Counted from the first letter of the stretch, positions 16,553 to 26,522 are shown. The stretch: 37,190 nt of DNA from Deltaproteobacteria bacterium (GCA_031264015.1 JAISET010000027.1:1-37190), one strand, 5' to 3'. Numbers and translations: made by a program. The notes: generated from the letters alone by a model not told the origin.

Positions 16553-17752
16553 ATGATTATGGATGATGTAAAACGCCGTATACAGAATATGTGGCCACAT
16601 TTGAATGAAAGACAAAGACGGATGTTAGCTGCATCTGAGGCTCAATCTTTAGGATACGGAGGTATTACTGCTGTTAGTGAGATTTGTGGCTTATCTCGAG
16701 TCACCGTCACCAAAGGAGTCAAGGAATTGGACTTATTGCCTCTTGAGGGCAACAGAATACGGATGCCAGGTTCAGGAAGACTCTCTCTCATAGACACCGA
16801 TCCTGAGCTAGCATCTGATTTAGAAGATATATTAGAATCAACAACTAGAGGTGACCCTGAAAGCCCTCTTCGTTGGACCTGCTTAAGCACTCGAGCTATT
16901 GCTAAGGTACTCAACGAGGCCGGGCATTCCATTTCCTTCCGTACTGTTGACACTTTAGTGAATAACTTAGGATATAGTTTGCAATCAAACAGGAAAGTTG
17001 TTGAAGGAAAGCAACATGAAGATCGAAACGAACAATTTATCTTTATTAATGAGCAAATAAAAAAAGCTTTAAGAAATGGACAACCTGTATTATCAGTGGA
17101 TACAAAGAAAAAAGAACTCATAGGAAATTTTAAAAACCAAGGTCAAACATGGAATAAATCAAAAGACCCTGTAAAAGTTAATACTTATGATTTTCCTAAT
17201 CCTGATATTCCTAAAGCTATACCATATGGAATTTATGATATAGGCTTTGATAAAGGATTTGTAAACATAGGCACAGATCACGATACAGCTTCATTTGCTG
17301 TTTCATCTATAAATGGGTGGTGGAAATATGTTGGGAAGAAATATTATCCATCATTAGATTATATCCTCATCACAGCTGATGGAGGAGGCTCAAACGGCTA
17401 TCGAGTCAAATTATGGAAATATGAACTTCAAAAATTATCAAATTTTTTGAATGTTCCTATTAGGGTTTGTCATTTCCCGCCTGGCACTAGTAAATGGAAC
17501 AAGGTTGAGCACAGATTATTTTCATTTATATCGACCAATTGGAAAGGACAACCATTGCGCGATTATGAAACTATCGTAAATCTTATAAGCCATACTTATA
17601 CGTCTAAAGGACTCAAAGTTATTTGTAAACTTGATCGCAGAAAGTATAAACTTGGTGTTAAGTTGACTAAAGAACAAATTGACTCAATTCATATAAAGCA
17701 TAATAAATTTCACGGCGAATGGAATTATATTATTCTTAATCACAAGTTGTAA
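16553..17752 (+). CDS. ISAzo13-family transposase
   Basis: 399 residues. Start ATG 16553 is chosen because TAAGGAGGG ends 5 bp before it; the frame is open to 16514 without a ribosome site. The N-terminal 120 residues contain a helix-turn-helix (TAVSEICGLSRVTVTKGVKEL) for end recognition. The catalytic core follows the ISAzo13/Rhodopirellula DDE pattern: SVDTKKKELIGNFKNQG with the first Asp, ITADGGGSNGYR with the second, and CHFPPGTSKWNKVEHRLFS with the final Glu. It cuts and rejoins DNA at the element's inverted repeats. Full length with no stops, so possibly active. Confidence 0.93.
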   Translation: MIMDDVKRRIQNMWPHLNERQRRMLAASEAQSLGYGGITAVSEICGLSRVTVTKGVKELDLLPLEGNRIRMPGSGRLSLIDTDPELASDLEDILESTTRGDPESPLRWTCLSTRAIAKVLNEAGHSISFRTVDTLVNNLGYSLQSNRKVVEGKQHEDRNEQFIFINEQIKKALRNGQPVLSVDTKKKELIGNFKNQGQTWNKSKDPVKVNTYDFPNPDIPKAIPYGIYDIGFDKGFVNIGTDHDTASFAVSSINGWWKYVGKKYYPSLDYILITADGGGSNGYRVKLWKYELQKLSNFLNVPIRVCHFPPGTSKWNKVEHRLFSFISTNWKGQPLRDYETIVNLISHTYTSKGLKVICKLDRRKYKLGVKLTKEQIDSIHIKHNKFHGEWNYIILNHKL

Positions 17753-17773
17753 AGTTTTTTATTGCACAGCCCC
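17744..17773 (-). repeat. right terminal inverted repeat of the ISAzo13-type element
   Basis: Inverse partner of 16470-16499. Overlaps the end of the transposase gene by 9 bp and is followed by the TTA target copy. Confidence 0.85.
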
Positions 17774-17776
17774 TTA

Positions 17777-20341
17777 GGATTGGAAATTGCCGCCACACAC
17801 AACCCGCTTGTCCAAACTAAAATCATCGTGGCCGACTCGGCCTCGGCCGCCATTAACTCCCTCAACTACATCTCGATCTTTCGATCGATGGAAGTGGTGG
17901 TCGGCGCCGGGGCGACCCTGACCATGACGGCCACCGTGCCCGAGCCGGGGGTTGACTACAGCCAGGGCGTAATTCATATGGGCGTAACCACCAAGGACGC
18001 CTTGTATCCGCTTGCCGGGAACCTGACCGATGAGGATTTACTAGGGAACGATCGGGAACCGGACGGAGGCAAAATCACCCTGGCCGCCAACTCCATTCTG
18101 ATTCTCGACGCCGGCGACGTCTCTTTTGGCGGAGGCTCCTCGCTGGTGATGGACGACACCAGCACCCTCACCCTGACGGGGCGCCTGGTCCTCGGCCACG
18201 ACGACTTTTCCTTCGCCAACCTCTCGGCGGCAGGCGGCCTGAGGGCCGTCGACGCCGACGTGACTTTTAGGAAGCCGGTCGCTTTCGGCGGCAGGGTCGG
18301 CTTTCATTTTGGCAGCAACGTGGACGTCCAGGAGACGATCACCATGAACGGGGATTACTTTTACATGATGAACGCCGATCTGACCCTGCGGCCTGGAAAA
18401 GACATACTCGGCTCCGACGAGATCGACTTCACCGGCTACAATGGCGACACCAACGTGACCGTCTTCGGCGGGAGCAAGATCGCCTCCGACTATTTCCTTT
18501 TGGGCAACTGGTACGACGACGGCGCTGACAACAAAAGCGAGCGCGACGGCACGGCCAGGCTCTATGTCAATCCCGACTCCGCAAGCCCCTTCACCATCCA
18601 ATCCAACTTCACCCACGTCACCGGGGAGCTGATCGTCAACGAGAACGCCGTCCTGGCCATCGACGCCTCGTCAGGCTCCCACCCCTATAACTACGACTTC
18701 GTCATGGGCCGCACCAAAAACGACTTCAACAACTCTGGTCCGGACTTCTCCCATGCCGACCTCTCCGGCCTGCTGCTGATGAAGGCGGGCTCCTCCGCCC
18801 AGATCGCGGGCAACTCCTACTTCGGCGCGGGCTCCACCGTCGACGTCGGGCTCGGCACCCTGGCCATAACGGGGGACGCCGCGTTCAAGGAGAACTCCAC
18901 CTACAGACTGCAGCTGGGCGGAGCGACGAACGGCCTGATCACCGTCACCGGGACTACGGACATCGAGGACGGCGCGGTGGTCGTCCTCACCAACCCCGAG
19001 GGCCTGGTCGCCCTCAACAAGACCGTCCTGACCAGCGCGACCGGTTTCGCCAACGCCAACGTCTTCTCCAACCCGCTCTACTCCCTGGCCCAGAAGAACT
19101 CCCACGACATAGTGGTCGACAGATTCCTGGGCGGCGAGGGCCTGGTCGACTCGGTGCTGGGCGGCGGGTCCGGCGGATCCGGGGGCTCGAGCGTCTCCGC
19201 GGGCGGCAACATCGCCGCGGCGGCCGCCCTGGTGACGAACGTCCTGAGCTCGGCGGGGACCGACCCCGACCTGATCAACAATATTGTCGAAAACGCGGTG
19301 GCTCTGGCCGAGCTGGTCAAAACCGACCCCGGGGCGGCCGCGACGGGTCTCAGACAATTATTCGGCGGCGACGCCCTGCCGGCGCTCACCGCCTCGGTCG
19401 ACAACGTCCACCAGATCGCCGCCGTCATCGACGGACGCATAGGCGCCATCAGAAACCATTTCAACGCCCCCGGGTCCGGTTACGGCCCCGCCAGCGAGAG
19501 AGTCTGGGCGGCGGGCTTCGGCAACTGGGCCAAACAGAAAAGCACCCCCGAGTTCGAAGGCTACCGCTACAACGCCGTCGGCGTCTCCTTGGGCTACGAC
19601 CACGACTTCGCCTCCGCCCCCGGCCTCAATCTCGGTATTTCCGCATCTCTGATTAAAGGTACTCTCAAGAACAACAACCATCTGACGGAGACCGACATGG
19701 ACTCCGTGGGCCTGTCTCTGTACGGCGTCTACGAGTTCGGCAACGGGCTCTTTCTGGAGGGCTCCCTGGGCTACGGCTGGACCGAAAACAAGGCGACCAT
19801 CAACGTGGCCTACTTGAACGCCGTCAAGAAATCCGACTTTGACAGCCGCAATTTTCGGGCCGGACTCAACGCCGGCTACGACATCGCCCTGTCGGAAAAC
19901 ACCTATCTCACCCCCTCCCTGGGCGTCACCTACATCAACGTCGACCAGGACGGCTGGCAGGAAAAAATAGCCAGCGACCCGACCAACAACGCCGTGGCCA
20001 ACTGGTTCGGCGACAGCAGGCAGAACTTCCTGGAAATTCCTTTGACCTTGAAGTTCGAGACCCAGATCCGGGCCGGCGGCGCCGTGATCACCCCAGAGCT
20101 CTCGGCCGGCTGGATCTATTCCGCCAAGAAGCCCAAGTCCGAGATGAGGATGGGCTTCGTCGGCTCCGACCTCTCCGCCACCCTCGCGGGGGCCGACCCC
20201 GGCCGGAACCGCTTCGGGCTGGGCGCCGGAGTCAAGGCCCAGTTCAACGACACCGTCGACCTGTCGGCCAACTACGAGTACGAGGGCCGCAAGAAATATT
20301 CCTCGCACTACTCCTCCCTGACCCTGGGCCTCTCTTTCTAA
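17777..20341 (+). pseudogene. autotransporter, 3' part with beta-barrel domain
   Basis: Continues the frame of 16053-16469 after the insertion. The passenger runs about 550 residues with beta-helix-like repeats (ANSILILDAGDVSFGGGSSLVM and similar), then a Gly/Ser hinge (GGGSGGSGGSS). The last 285 residues are an autotransporter barrel: ERVWAAGFGNWAKQK opens it, alternating strands follow (GVSLGYDHDF, LGYGWTENKA), and it ends in SLTLGLSF with the terminal phenylalanine recognised by the BAM complex. An adhesin-like surface protein is likely. Cut from its signal peptide, this piece cannot be exported. GC is higher here than in the 5' part. Confidence 0.88.
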
Positions 20342-20352
20342 CAACCCTTCTC

Positions 20353-20391
20353 CCGGCCCCGCTTTTCGGGCGCGGGGCCGGAAGTTCTTTT
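20353..20391 (+). terminator. intrinsic terminator of the autotransporter
   Basis: CCGGCCCCGC and GCGGGGCCGG form a perfect 10-bp GC stem with a 9-base loop, followed by AAGTTCTTTT. It lies 12 bp after the stop codon. Confidence 0.75.
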
Positions 20392-20688
20392 CAGCCGACG
20401 TCAGCCCGGCCCCGGCGGCCGCTCCCGCGACGGCCCCGGGGTTCTGCCGGACGGCGCTCAATCGTCAGCCGGGAAGCGTGCTTTCCCGGCGGGCGATGAC
20501 GATGATATGTGAGTGTGAATTGGAAAGTTTGAAAATCTTGGAGCTTGAAAATTGCGAAGTCGTCCGAACTTGGAATTATGGCGGCTTTGAAGTTGAAAAA
20601 TTTTAAATTTTAAATTTTGCCCTGCGGACGGTCCAAGGCGGACATGCCGGCTGGCGGCATGTCCGCCCGGACTGTCCAAGGTGTCGAA
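20392..20688. other. convergent spacer
   Basis: No gene. GC-rich to about 20500, then an AT-rich stretch with short degenerate words such as TTGAAAATT and a TTTTAAATTTTAAATTTT run near 20599. Confidence 0.4.
20637..20667 (-). terminator. hairpin after nadE
   Basis: GGCGGACATGCCG and CGGCATGTCCGCC pair perfectly (13 bp) around GCTGG, 22 bp beyond the nadE stop. On the nadE strand the next bases are not a T-tract, so it may protect the 3' end rather than terminate alone. Confidence 0.5.
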
Positions 20689-22572
20689 CTACGGTCTCCC
20701 CGGCTTTCTGACCTCGAAGACCGAGGCGCAGGTGATGGGCATGCGCCAGCCCACCCCGAAGGACTGGTTGGTGATCTTCAAAACCGGGGCTCCCTGGCGT
20801 CTTTTAAACTCGCCCAGGCGCACCAGGTTGGCGACCTTCCTGACCGCGGCGACGTCGAAGCCCCTGGCCTCCAGGGCGGCGGGGCCCTCGCGGTCCTCGA
20901 TCAGGAATTTCAAAATCTCGTCCAGCTCCTCGTAGGGCGGCAGGCTGTCCTGGTCGGTCTGGTTGGGACGCAGCTCGGCGGAGGGGGGCTTGCGGATGGT
21001 GTTCTCCGGGATCACGATCCGGCCCTTGGAAGCGTTCAGCCACCTGGCCAGCCTGAAGACCTCCGTCTTGTACAAATCCCCGATCACCGCCAAAGCCCCG
21101 CACATGTCCCCGTAGATGGTGCAGTAGCCCACGGCTATCTCCGACTTGTTGCCTGTGGTCAGCAAAAGGCTCCCGAACTTGTTGGCCACGGCCATCAGGA
21201 GGACCCCCCTGATCCTGGCCTGGATGTTCTCCTCGGCGGTGTCCGGCTCCAGCCCGTGAAACGTCGGGGCCAAAATGTCGGCGAAGGCCACCATGGCCTC
21301 CCTGATGCGCAGGATCCTCTTGGAGCCCAGACCGAGGTTGCCGCAGAGCTCCTCGGCGTCGGCCAGGCTGTGGTCGCTGGAGTAGGGGGAGGGCATCAGT
21401 ATCCCGCCCACGTTCTCGGGCCCCACCGCCTCGGCCGCGATGGCCGCCGTCAGGGCGCTGTCGATCCCCCCGGAGAGACCCACGACGACGGTTTTCAGGT
21501 TGTTCTTCCGACAGTAGTCCCTCACGCCCAGGGTCAGGGCGGCCCAGGCCTCCTCCTCGGGCCCCGGGCCAGGTCCGGGGCGGCCTCCCGAAGTCCCGCC
21601 GGATTCGCCCGACGCTCCCGCCCAGCCTGATTCCTCAGTCGCTCCCGACTCCCCCGACTCTCCCGACCCGGCGTCCCCGAAAGTGTGGACGGTCGCCGAA
21701 GCGGCGGAGGAGGAAAAAGAAGAGGAGGAGGAAGTATATGCGGAGGGCGACCCCTCCCCCGCCTTCTTCCAGCCGCCTTTCTTTTTCAGCTCGTAGGCCC
21801 CGGAGAGGTCGCAGAGGACCAGATCCTCCTCGAAGGCCCTGGCCCGGGCCAGCACCTCCCCCGCCTCGCCCAGATGGAAGCTGCGGCCGTCGAAAATCAG
21901 CTCGTCGTTGGCCCCGGCCTGGTTGACGTAGAGGGCCTGGCAGCCGAGGCGCCGGCACAAGGATCCCATCAGGTCCTCCCGCAGGTCGTGCTTGGCCACG
22001 CTGAAGGGGGAGGCGGAGAGGTTGACGAGGACCTCGAAAGGCGGGTGCCCGTCCAGGGGGTCCACCCTGTACATGGGCCGCGGCCAGTAGCCGAAGTCGT
22101 TCCAGATGTCCTCGCAGATGGTCAAAGCCAGCCGCAGCCCCCGGTGGACCACCACCAGGGGGGCGTCCCCGGCCTCGAAGTAGCGGGCCTCGTCGAAGAC
22201 GTCGTAGGTGGGCAGAAGCCTCTTGGCGTACCTCCCGCTGACCCTGCCCCGCTCGACGACCAGGGCGACGTTCTGGAGGGACCGGCCCCGGCCCGAGGGG
22301 TTGGCGGCCACGGAGCCCATGATCAGGGTCAGGTTCAGGTCGGCGATCCTGAGGGCCAGGTCGGCCGTCGCCTCCTCGACCTCCTCCAACAGAAACTGGT
22401 ACATCAACAGATCGCGGGGCGGATAGCCGATCACGGCCATCTCCGGGCAGACGGCCAGGCTGGCCCCCAGGGAGGCGGCCTTTCTGGCCAGTTCCGCCAA
22501 CTTCCGGCAGTTGCCCGCTATGTCCCCGACCTTGGGGTTGTGTTGCAGTAGGGCGCAAAGCAAGATCGTCAC
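20689..22572 (-). CDS. nadE: glutamine-dependent NAD+ synthetase
   Basis: 627-residue two-domain cytosolic enzyme that amidates deamido-NAD to NAD, using ammonia released from glutamine. The N-terminal nitrilase-type glutaminase has the catalytic triad Glu44 (CPEMAVIGYP), Lys117 (YAKRLLP) and Cys153 (LTICEDIW). The C-terminal synthetase has the ATP pyrophosphatase loop LSGGIDSA (about 366-373) and LLTTGNKSEIAVGYCTIYGD. Between the domains, residues about 262-342 form a Ser/Gly/Glu/Pro-rich, low-complexity linker that enzymes of this type do not normally carry, which explains the extra length. Convergent with the autotransporter. Confidence 0.95.
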   Translation of the reverse strand: MTILLCALLQHNPKVGDIAGNCRKLAELARKAASLGASLAVCPEMAVIGYPPRDLLMYQFLLEEVEEATADLALRIADLNLTLIMGSVAANPSGRGRSLQNVALVVERGRVSGRYAKRLLPTYDVFDEARYFEAGDAPLVVVHRGLRLALTICEDIWNDFGYWPRPMYRVDPLDGHPPFEVLVNLSASPFSVAKHDLREDLMGSLCRRLGCQALYVNQAGANDELIFDGRSFHLGEAGEVLARARAFEEDLVLCDLSGAYELKKKGGWKKAGEGSPSAYTSSSSSFSSSAASATVHTFGDAGSGESGESGATEESGWAGASGESGGTSGGRPGPGPGPEEEAWAALTLGVRDYCRKNNLKTVVVGLSGGIDSALTAAIAAEAVGPENVGGILMPSPYSSDHSLADAEELCGNLGLGSKRILRIREAMVAFADILAPTFHGLEPDTAEENIQARIRGVLLMAVANKFGSLLLTTGNKSEIAVGYCTIYGDMCGALAVIGDLYKTEVFRLARWLNASKGRIVIPENTIRKPPSAELRPNQTDQDSLPPYEELDEILKFLIEDREGPAALEARGFDVAAVRKVANLVRLGEFKRRQGAPVLKITNQSFGVGWRMPITCASVFEVRKPGRP

Positions 22573-23446
22573 CCCGCGAGAAGATGGGTGGAGGGAGTCG
22601 GGGCCGGCCGCCGCCCGCTCCCGAAAAACCCCCGGCTCCTGAAAAAGAGGGCGGGCGAGGAGGGGCGGGCGAGACTGTCCGGCTGGCGAGACTGTCCGGC
22701 TGGCGAGACCGGGGCCTTTGCCCGCCGCCGGCGGACGCCGGACGGCCGGCGGCTGAAATTAAACAAGAAAACCAGAACAACAAGCAGTTTCACAGGGAGA
22801 AAACTTGGACGAGCGACTAATTTAAAACCAGGTCCAACCAAGGCGGCAGGCCGGATCAAGGGGGACGCGGCCTCAATTTTAACGCAACCCGGAAATTATG
22901 GCGAGTGTTTTTCCACGGGCCCCCCGCCCCCGTCGTCGCCGCCGCCGCCGGATCGCCGACGTCGCTGTCGCCCCGTCCGGCCCGCCCGGCGGGCCCCGGA
23001 AAAGAAGGCGAAAAGGCATGTTTTTCTTGACCGGGGGGCCGAGTTAAGCTAAAATTCAAATCAAGTTAGCAAAACTTATCCCTCCGGCCGCTCCCGCGGG
23101 GCGGGTTCCGTTTTTTTTCCCCGCCCGGGCGACCCGGCCGCTATTTTCGGCGTCCGGCGCCCGCGGGAACGACGCTCCCGGCCGGACGGACCGGGGGCGC
23201 GAGGCGGACGGTAGGAAGGGCGACTCTGTCCGGTCAAACCGGCGCGGGCCGCGCGCAAGCGGCCGGGGCTTCACAACATTTCCGAGCCCGCTTGCATTTT
23301 GACGCCGCGGCCTTTAAACTGGACTTTCCCAGTCGCCGGTCGCAGAGCCCCGACGCGGCCCCGGACACTCGCGGGGAGCGCGGGGGGCTCAAAAATCCGA
23401 CGGCCGGGGGCCCGCCGCCCCGGGCGTTAACATAAAGGTGGTAACT
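22573..23446. other. long GC-rich spacer between nadE and the DUF465 gene
   Basis: No supported gene in 874 bp. Many overlapping GC-rich frames are open on both strands by composition alone. An AT-richer patch at 22757-22840 could hold the nadE promoter, with nadE reading leftward. Confidence 0.4.
22669..22702. repeat. 17-bp tandem repeat
   Basis: Two exact copies of GCGAGACTGTCCGGCTG and the first 7 bases of a third. Lies about 100 bp upstream of nadE. Confidence 0.8.
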
Positions 23447-23671
23447 ATGGAAGCTCAAGACGAGACGCTTATCTCCCGGCTGATCGAGCATAATCCCGAA
23501 CTGAAACAACTCATGGACACTCACCGCAAATTCGAAAGCCAGCTGGACGAGATGAACAACCGTCCCTACCTCACCTCCGAGGACGACCTGGAGCGAAAAC
23601 GCATCCAAAAAGCCAAGCTGGCAGGCAAGGACAAGATCGAGCGCATCCTGGCCCAGCACAGAGGCCAATGA
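23447..23671 (+). CDS. small DUF465 (YdcH-like) protein
   Basis: 74-residue protein, almost all helix, with the DUF465 pattern: ISRLIEHNPELKQLMDTHRK, then LDEMNNRPYLTSEDDLERKR and IQKAKLAGKDKIERIL (family core, shown in pieces). Such proteins form short antiparallel coiled-coil hairpins; their function is unknown. The start is ATG 23447 with AAGGTGG 5-6 bp ahead; an in-frame GTG at 23438 lies in that ribosome site. It stands alone, followed by a strong terminator. Confidence 0.85.
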   Translation: MEAQDETLISRLIEHNPELKQLMDTHRKFESQLDEMNNRPYLTSEDDLERKRIQKAKLAGKDKIERILAQHRGQ

Positions 23672-23704
23672 CATCCGGTCGGCCGTCGTCCGCGACACTT
23701 TGTC

Positions 23705-23745
23705 GGGGGGCCCCGGGACGTTCCGGGGCCCCCCGAATTTTCCGT
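23705..23745 (+). terminator. intrinsic terminator of the DUF465 gene
   Basis: GGGGGGCCCCGG and CCGGGGCCCCCC pair perfectly (12 bp) around GACGTT and are followed by GAATTTTCCGTTTT. Confidence 0.7.
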
Positions 23746-23764
23746 TTTGCCGGACCGCGGACCC

Positions 23765-23812
23765 CGATCCGTCGACCCGGGCCCATGGGCCACGATCCGT
23801 CGACCCGGGCCC
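23765..23812. repeat. 20-bp direct repeat, period 28 bp
   Basis: CGATCCGTCGACCCGGGCCC occurs at 23765-23784 and 23793-23812 without mismatch, separated by 8 bp. Confidence 0.8.
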
Positions 23813-24552
23813 GCGGCCCCCGACCCGGCGCCCCCGGCCGCCGGGCGCGACTTGTTCCCGAACGAAGTTTGTTCGGCATGCTCGCGGCCTTTTTTGATTC
23901 TTAATATTCTTCGCCGCCTCCCGCCTCCTTTTCCGTCCGGAGAAAAGCCCGGTCTTGCTCCGACAAAAGGACCGTTGCCCGGGCCGCCGCCGCCCGTGAT
24001 TTTCCCCTCTTTTAAAATACCCGTAAATCTATTAATATTGTAAACTTGCCGCCGGGGCTCCGGGCTTTTTTTCCGGCGGGGCCGCTTTTTTCCGGCGGGA
24101 CCGTCCCCGTCCGCCCGGGGACTCCGACCGGGGACTCCGAGGCCGGCCGGACGCCGGACCGGGGTTGCCGCGGACCGAACCGGCGGGCAGGACCGAACGT
24201 CCCGCCCGGGAGTTCCCTCGGGAAATCCCCAAACCGGCGCCTCCCGCGGACGATTTGCCGCCTGTTGTCCGCCGCCTGTTGTCCGCCGCCTGATATTTGC
24301 TGTTTATTGTCCGCCTCTTGTTATTTATTGCTTGTTTATTGCTTGTTTGTTTGTTTCTTGTTTGCCACTTGCTGATGATTGACCATATCGTCTAACTTAT
24401 AGATTTTGACGCCGACAACTTTTAAAACCAAACATGGTTAAATTTCGTTACTTATAATGTCTAAAATTATTATCAAACTTACTTTTCGCCGACTTTGATT
24501 TTAATAAAATGTTTTTTTCTTTTGTCTTTTGACTTATTATGACCGCCTTGGT
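23813..24552. other. long leader/spacer before ilvB
   Basis: No supported gene. GC-rich to about 24290, then AT-rich with simple repeats. A TATAAT lies at 24453-24458 without a good -35. I looked for a T-box or a leader peptide rich in Leu/Val/Ile codons and found neither; a short frame from ATG 24539 runs through the ilvB start but has no run of such codons. Confidence 0.4.
24258..24292. repeat. 14-bp tandem repeat
   Basis: Two exact units of CCGCCTGTTGTCCG and half of a third, followed by TTGTTTATTGC-like degenerate words to about 24370. Confidence 0.75.
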
Positions 24553-24584
24553 CGGGCCGTCCCGAGGGAGGCCCGGGGGTTTTT
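24553..24584 (+). promoter_or_regulatory. hairpin and T-run directly before ilvB
   Basis: CGGGCC (24553-24558) pairs with GGCCCG (24570-24575), with an inner TCCC/GGGA. GGGG and five T follow, ending at the ATG. The shape is that of an attenuator or a structure hiding the ribosome site. Confidence 0.4.
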
Positions 24585-26297
24585 ATGAACACGTTGAGCG
24601 GCGCCGAAATTCTCATCGAATGCTGGAAAAAAGAGGGCGTGCGGGTCGTCTTCGGGTACCCCGGGGCGGCCACCATCGACATCCACCACCACCTGGAGGT
24701 CAGCGGCCTGCGCTTCGTCCTCTGCCGCCACGAGCAGGCGGCGGTCCACGCGGCCGACGGCTACGCCAGGTTCACCGGCAGGCCGGGGGTCGTGCTGGTC
24801 ACCAGCGGGCCGGGGGCCACCAACACCATCACGGGCCTGGCCGGGGCCAACATGGACTCCGTGCCCGTCATCGTCTTCTCCGGGCAGGTCAGCCGCCTTC
24901 TGATCGGCAACGACGCCTTCCAGGAGGTGGACATCGTCGGGGTCAGCCGGCCGGTGACCAAGCACAACTATCTGGTCCTCTCCACCGAGGAGCTGGCCCC
25001 CACCGTCAAGGAGGCCTTCTACGTGGCGGCGAGCGGCCGCCCCGGGGCCGTCCTGGTGGACCTGCCCAAGGACGTCATCAACGGCCGGGCCGAGTTCCGC
25101 TACCCGAGGAAAGTGGACCTGCGCGCCTACCAGCCCCACCTGGCCCCGCACCCCAAGCAGGTGGCCAAGGTGGCGGACCTGCTGAAAAAGGCCAGAAAGC
25201 CCCTCGTCTACGCGGGCGGGGGGGTCATCTCCTCCGGGGCGGGGGAGGAGCTTCTGAAGCTGGCCGAGCTGTTGGAGATCCCCGTCACCAACACGCTGAT
25301 GGGCCTGGGGGGCTTCCCCGGGACGCACAGGCTCAGTCTGGGCATGCTCGGCATGCACGGCCTCTACCGGGCCAACATGGCCGTGCAGATGGCCGACATC
25401 ATCCTGGCCGTGGGCGCCCGCTTCGACGACAGGGTCACCGGGGCCATCGACCACTTCGCGCCGGAGGCCGTCATCATCCACATCGACGTGGACACCACCT
25501 CCATCCACAAGGTGGTCGACGTCGACGTGCCCCTGGTGGCCGACGCCAGGCAGGCCCTGCTGGCCGTCCTGGAGAGCCTCGGGCCCGCCCCGGAGTTTGA
25601 GCGCGGGAGCCGGGCCGAGTGGCTCGGGCAGATCGACGCCTGGAACAAGGAGGCGCCCCTGGACTACGACCGGGGGCAGACCGCGGGCATCAAGCCCCAG
25701 ATGGTCATCGAGTCGCTCTACAGGCTGACCAAGGGCAAGGCCGTCGTCGTCACCGAGGTGGGCCAGCACCAGATGTGGGCGGCCCAGTACTACCTCTTCG
25801 ACTCCCCCAGGCAGTTCATCACCTCGGGGGGGCTGGGGGTCATGGGCTTCGGCCTCCCCGCCGCCTTGGGCGTCCTGGTCGACAACCCCGACGCCACCGT
25901 CATCGACGTGGCCGGGGACGGCTCCATACTCATGAACATCCAGGAGCTGACCACCGCCGTGCAGGACAACCTCCCCGTCAAGGTGGCCATCCTCAACAAC
26001 GGCTGCCTGGGCATGGTCCGGCAGTGGCAGCAGCTCTTCTACGACGCCCGCTACGCCGCCACCGTCTTACAAACGGGCCCCGACTTTGTTAAACTGGCCG
26101 AGGCCTTCGGGGCCAAAGGCTTCAGGGCCACCAGGCCCGACGAGGTGGACAAGGTCGTCGAGCGGGCCCTGGCCGAGCCCGGGCCGGTGCTGATGGACTT
26201 CCACGTCCTCCCGCACGAGCTGGTCTACCCCATGGTGCCCGGCGGCAAGGCCCTCGACGAGATGATCCTGGAGAAGATGCCGGAGCCGTCCTCCTGA
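24585..26297 (+). CDS. ilvB: acetolactate synthase large subunit
   Basis: 570-residue thiamine-diphosphate enzyme making 2-acetolactate or 2-aceto-2-hydroxybutyrate, the first common step to valine, leucine and isoleucine. GYPGAA and CRHEQAAVHAADGYAR carry the activating Glu50. The FAD/dimer middle domain spans about 190-340 (GARFDDRVTG). The diphosphate-binding motif VAGDGSILMN begins the cofactor segment that ends in AILNN. Length and order match biosynthetic enzymes rather than catabolic AlsS. The regulatory subunit ilvN follows after 225 bp and ilvC after that. The ribosome site is the GGGGG that also closes the upstream hairpin. Confidence 0.96.
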   Translation: MNTLSGAEILIECWKKEGVRVVFGYPGAATIDIHHHLEVSGLRFVLCRHEQAAVHAADGYARFTGRPGVVLVTSGPGATNTITGLAGANMDSVPVIVFSGQVSRLLIGNDAFQEVDIVGVSRPVTKHNYLVLSTEELAPTVKEAFYVAASGRPGAVLVDLPKDVINGRAEFRYPRKVDLRAYQPHLAPHPKQVAKVADLLKKARKPLVYAGGGVISSGAGEELLKLAELLEIPVTNTLMGLGGFPGTHRLSLGMLGMHGLYRANMAVQMADIILAVGARFDDRVTGAIDHFAPEAVIIHIDVDTTSIHKVVDVDVPLVADARQALLAVLESLGPAPEFERGSRAEWLGQIDAWNKEAPLDYDRGQTAGIKPQMVIESLYRLTKGKAVVVTEVGQHQMWAAQYYLFDSPRQFITSGGLGVMGFGLPAALGVLVDNPDATVIDVAGDGSILMNIQELTTAVQDNLPVKVAILNNGCLGMVRQWQQLFYDARYAATVLQTGPDFVKLAEAFGAKGFRATRPDEVDKVVERALAEPGPVLMDFHVLPHELVYPMVPGGKALDEMILEKMPEPSS

Positions 26298-26522
26298 TAG
26301 GCGGGCTTAAGGGGCCGGGGGACGTCCGCCGATCCCGGGGACGCCCGTCGTTCTTGCGCGAACACGGGACATTTTTTGTCTTTTTTAGTTTTTATTATTT
26401 TTTTTCTGAAAATTAACGACATTTTTTCCGTTTCTCGCCAAGTTAATATTTTTTTTTGACGTCCGACATCTTTTGTCAATTCTTTTGCGCAAGTTCCGCT
26501 CGCGACCGGGGGGAGTCATCCC

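Larger units (their letters stand above)
16470..17773 (+). mobile_element. ISAzo13-type insertion sequence, 1304 bp
   Basis: The ends are 30-bp inverted repeats matching at 27 positions (16470-16499 and 17744-17773; each begins GG-GC-GTGCAA when read inward). A TTA triplet flanks both sides (16467-16469 and 17774-17776), consistent with a 3-bp target duplication. One transposase gene fills the element. It is AT-rich compared with its surroundings. The intact repeats, target duplication and restorable target gene suggest a recent insertion. Confidence 0.92.

Noticed and set aside
24258-24370. Tandem units before ilvB as a CRISPR array
   Set aside because: Units are contiguous and short, with no unique spacers between them.
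24539-24600. Leader peptide for ilvB attenuation starting at ATG 24539
   Set aside because: No run of Leu, Val or Ile codons and no stop before the ilvB start.
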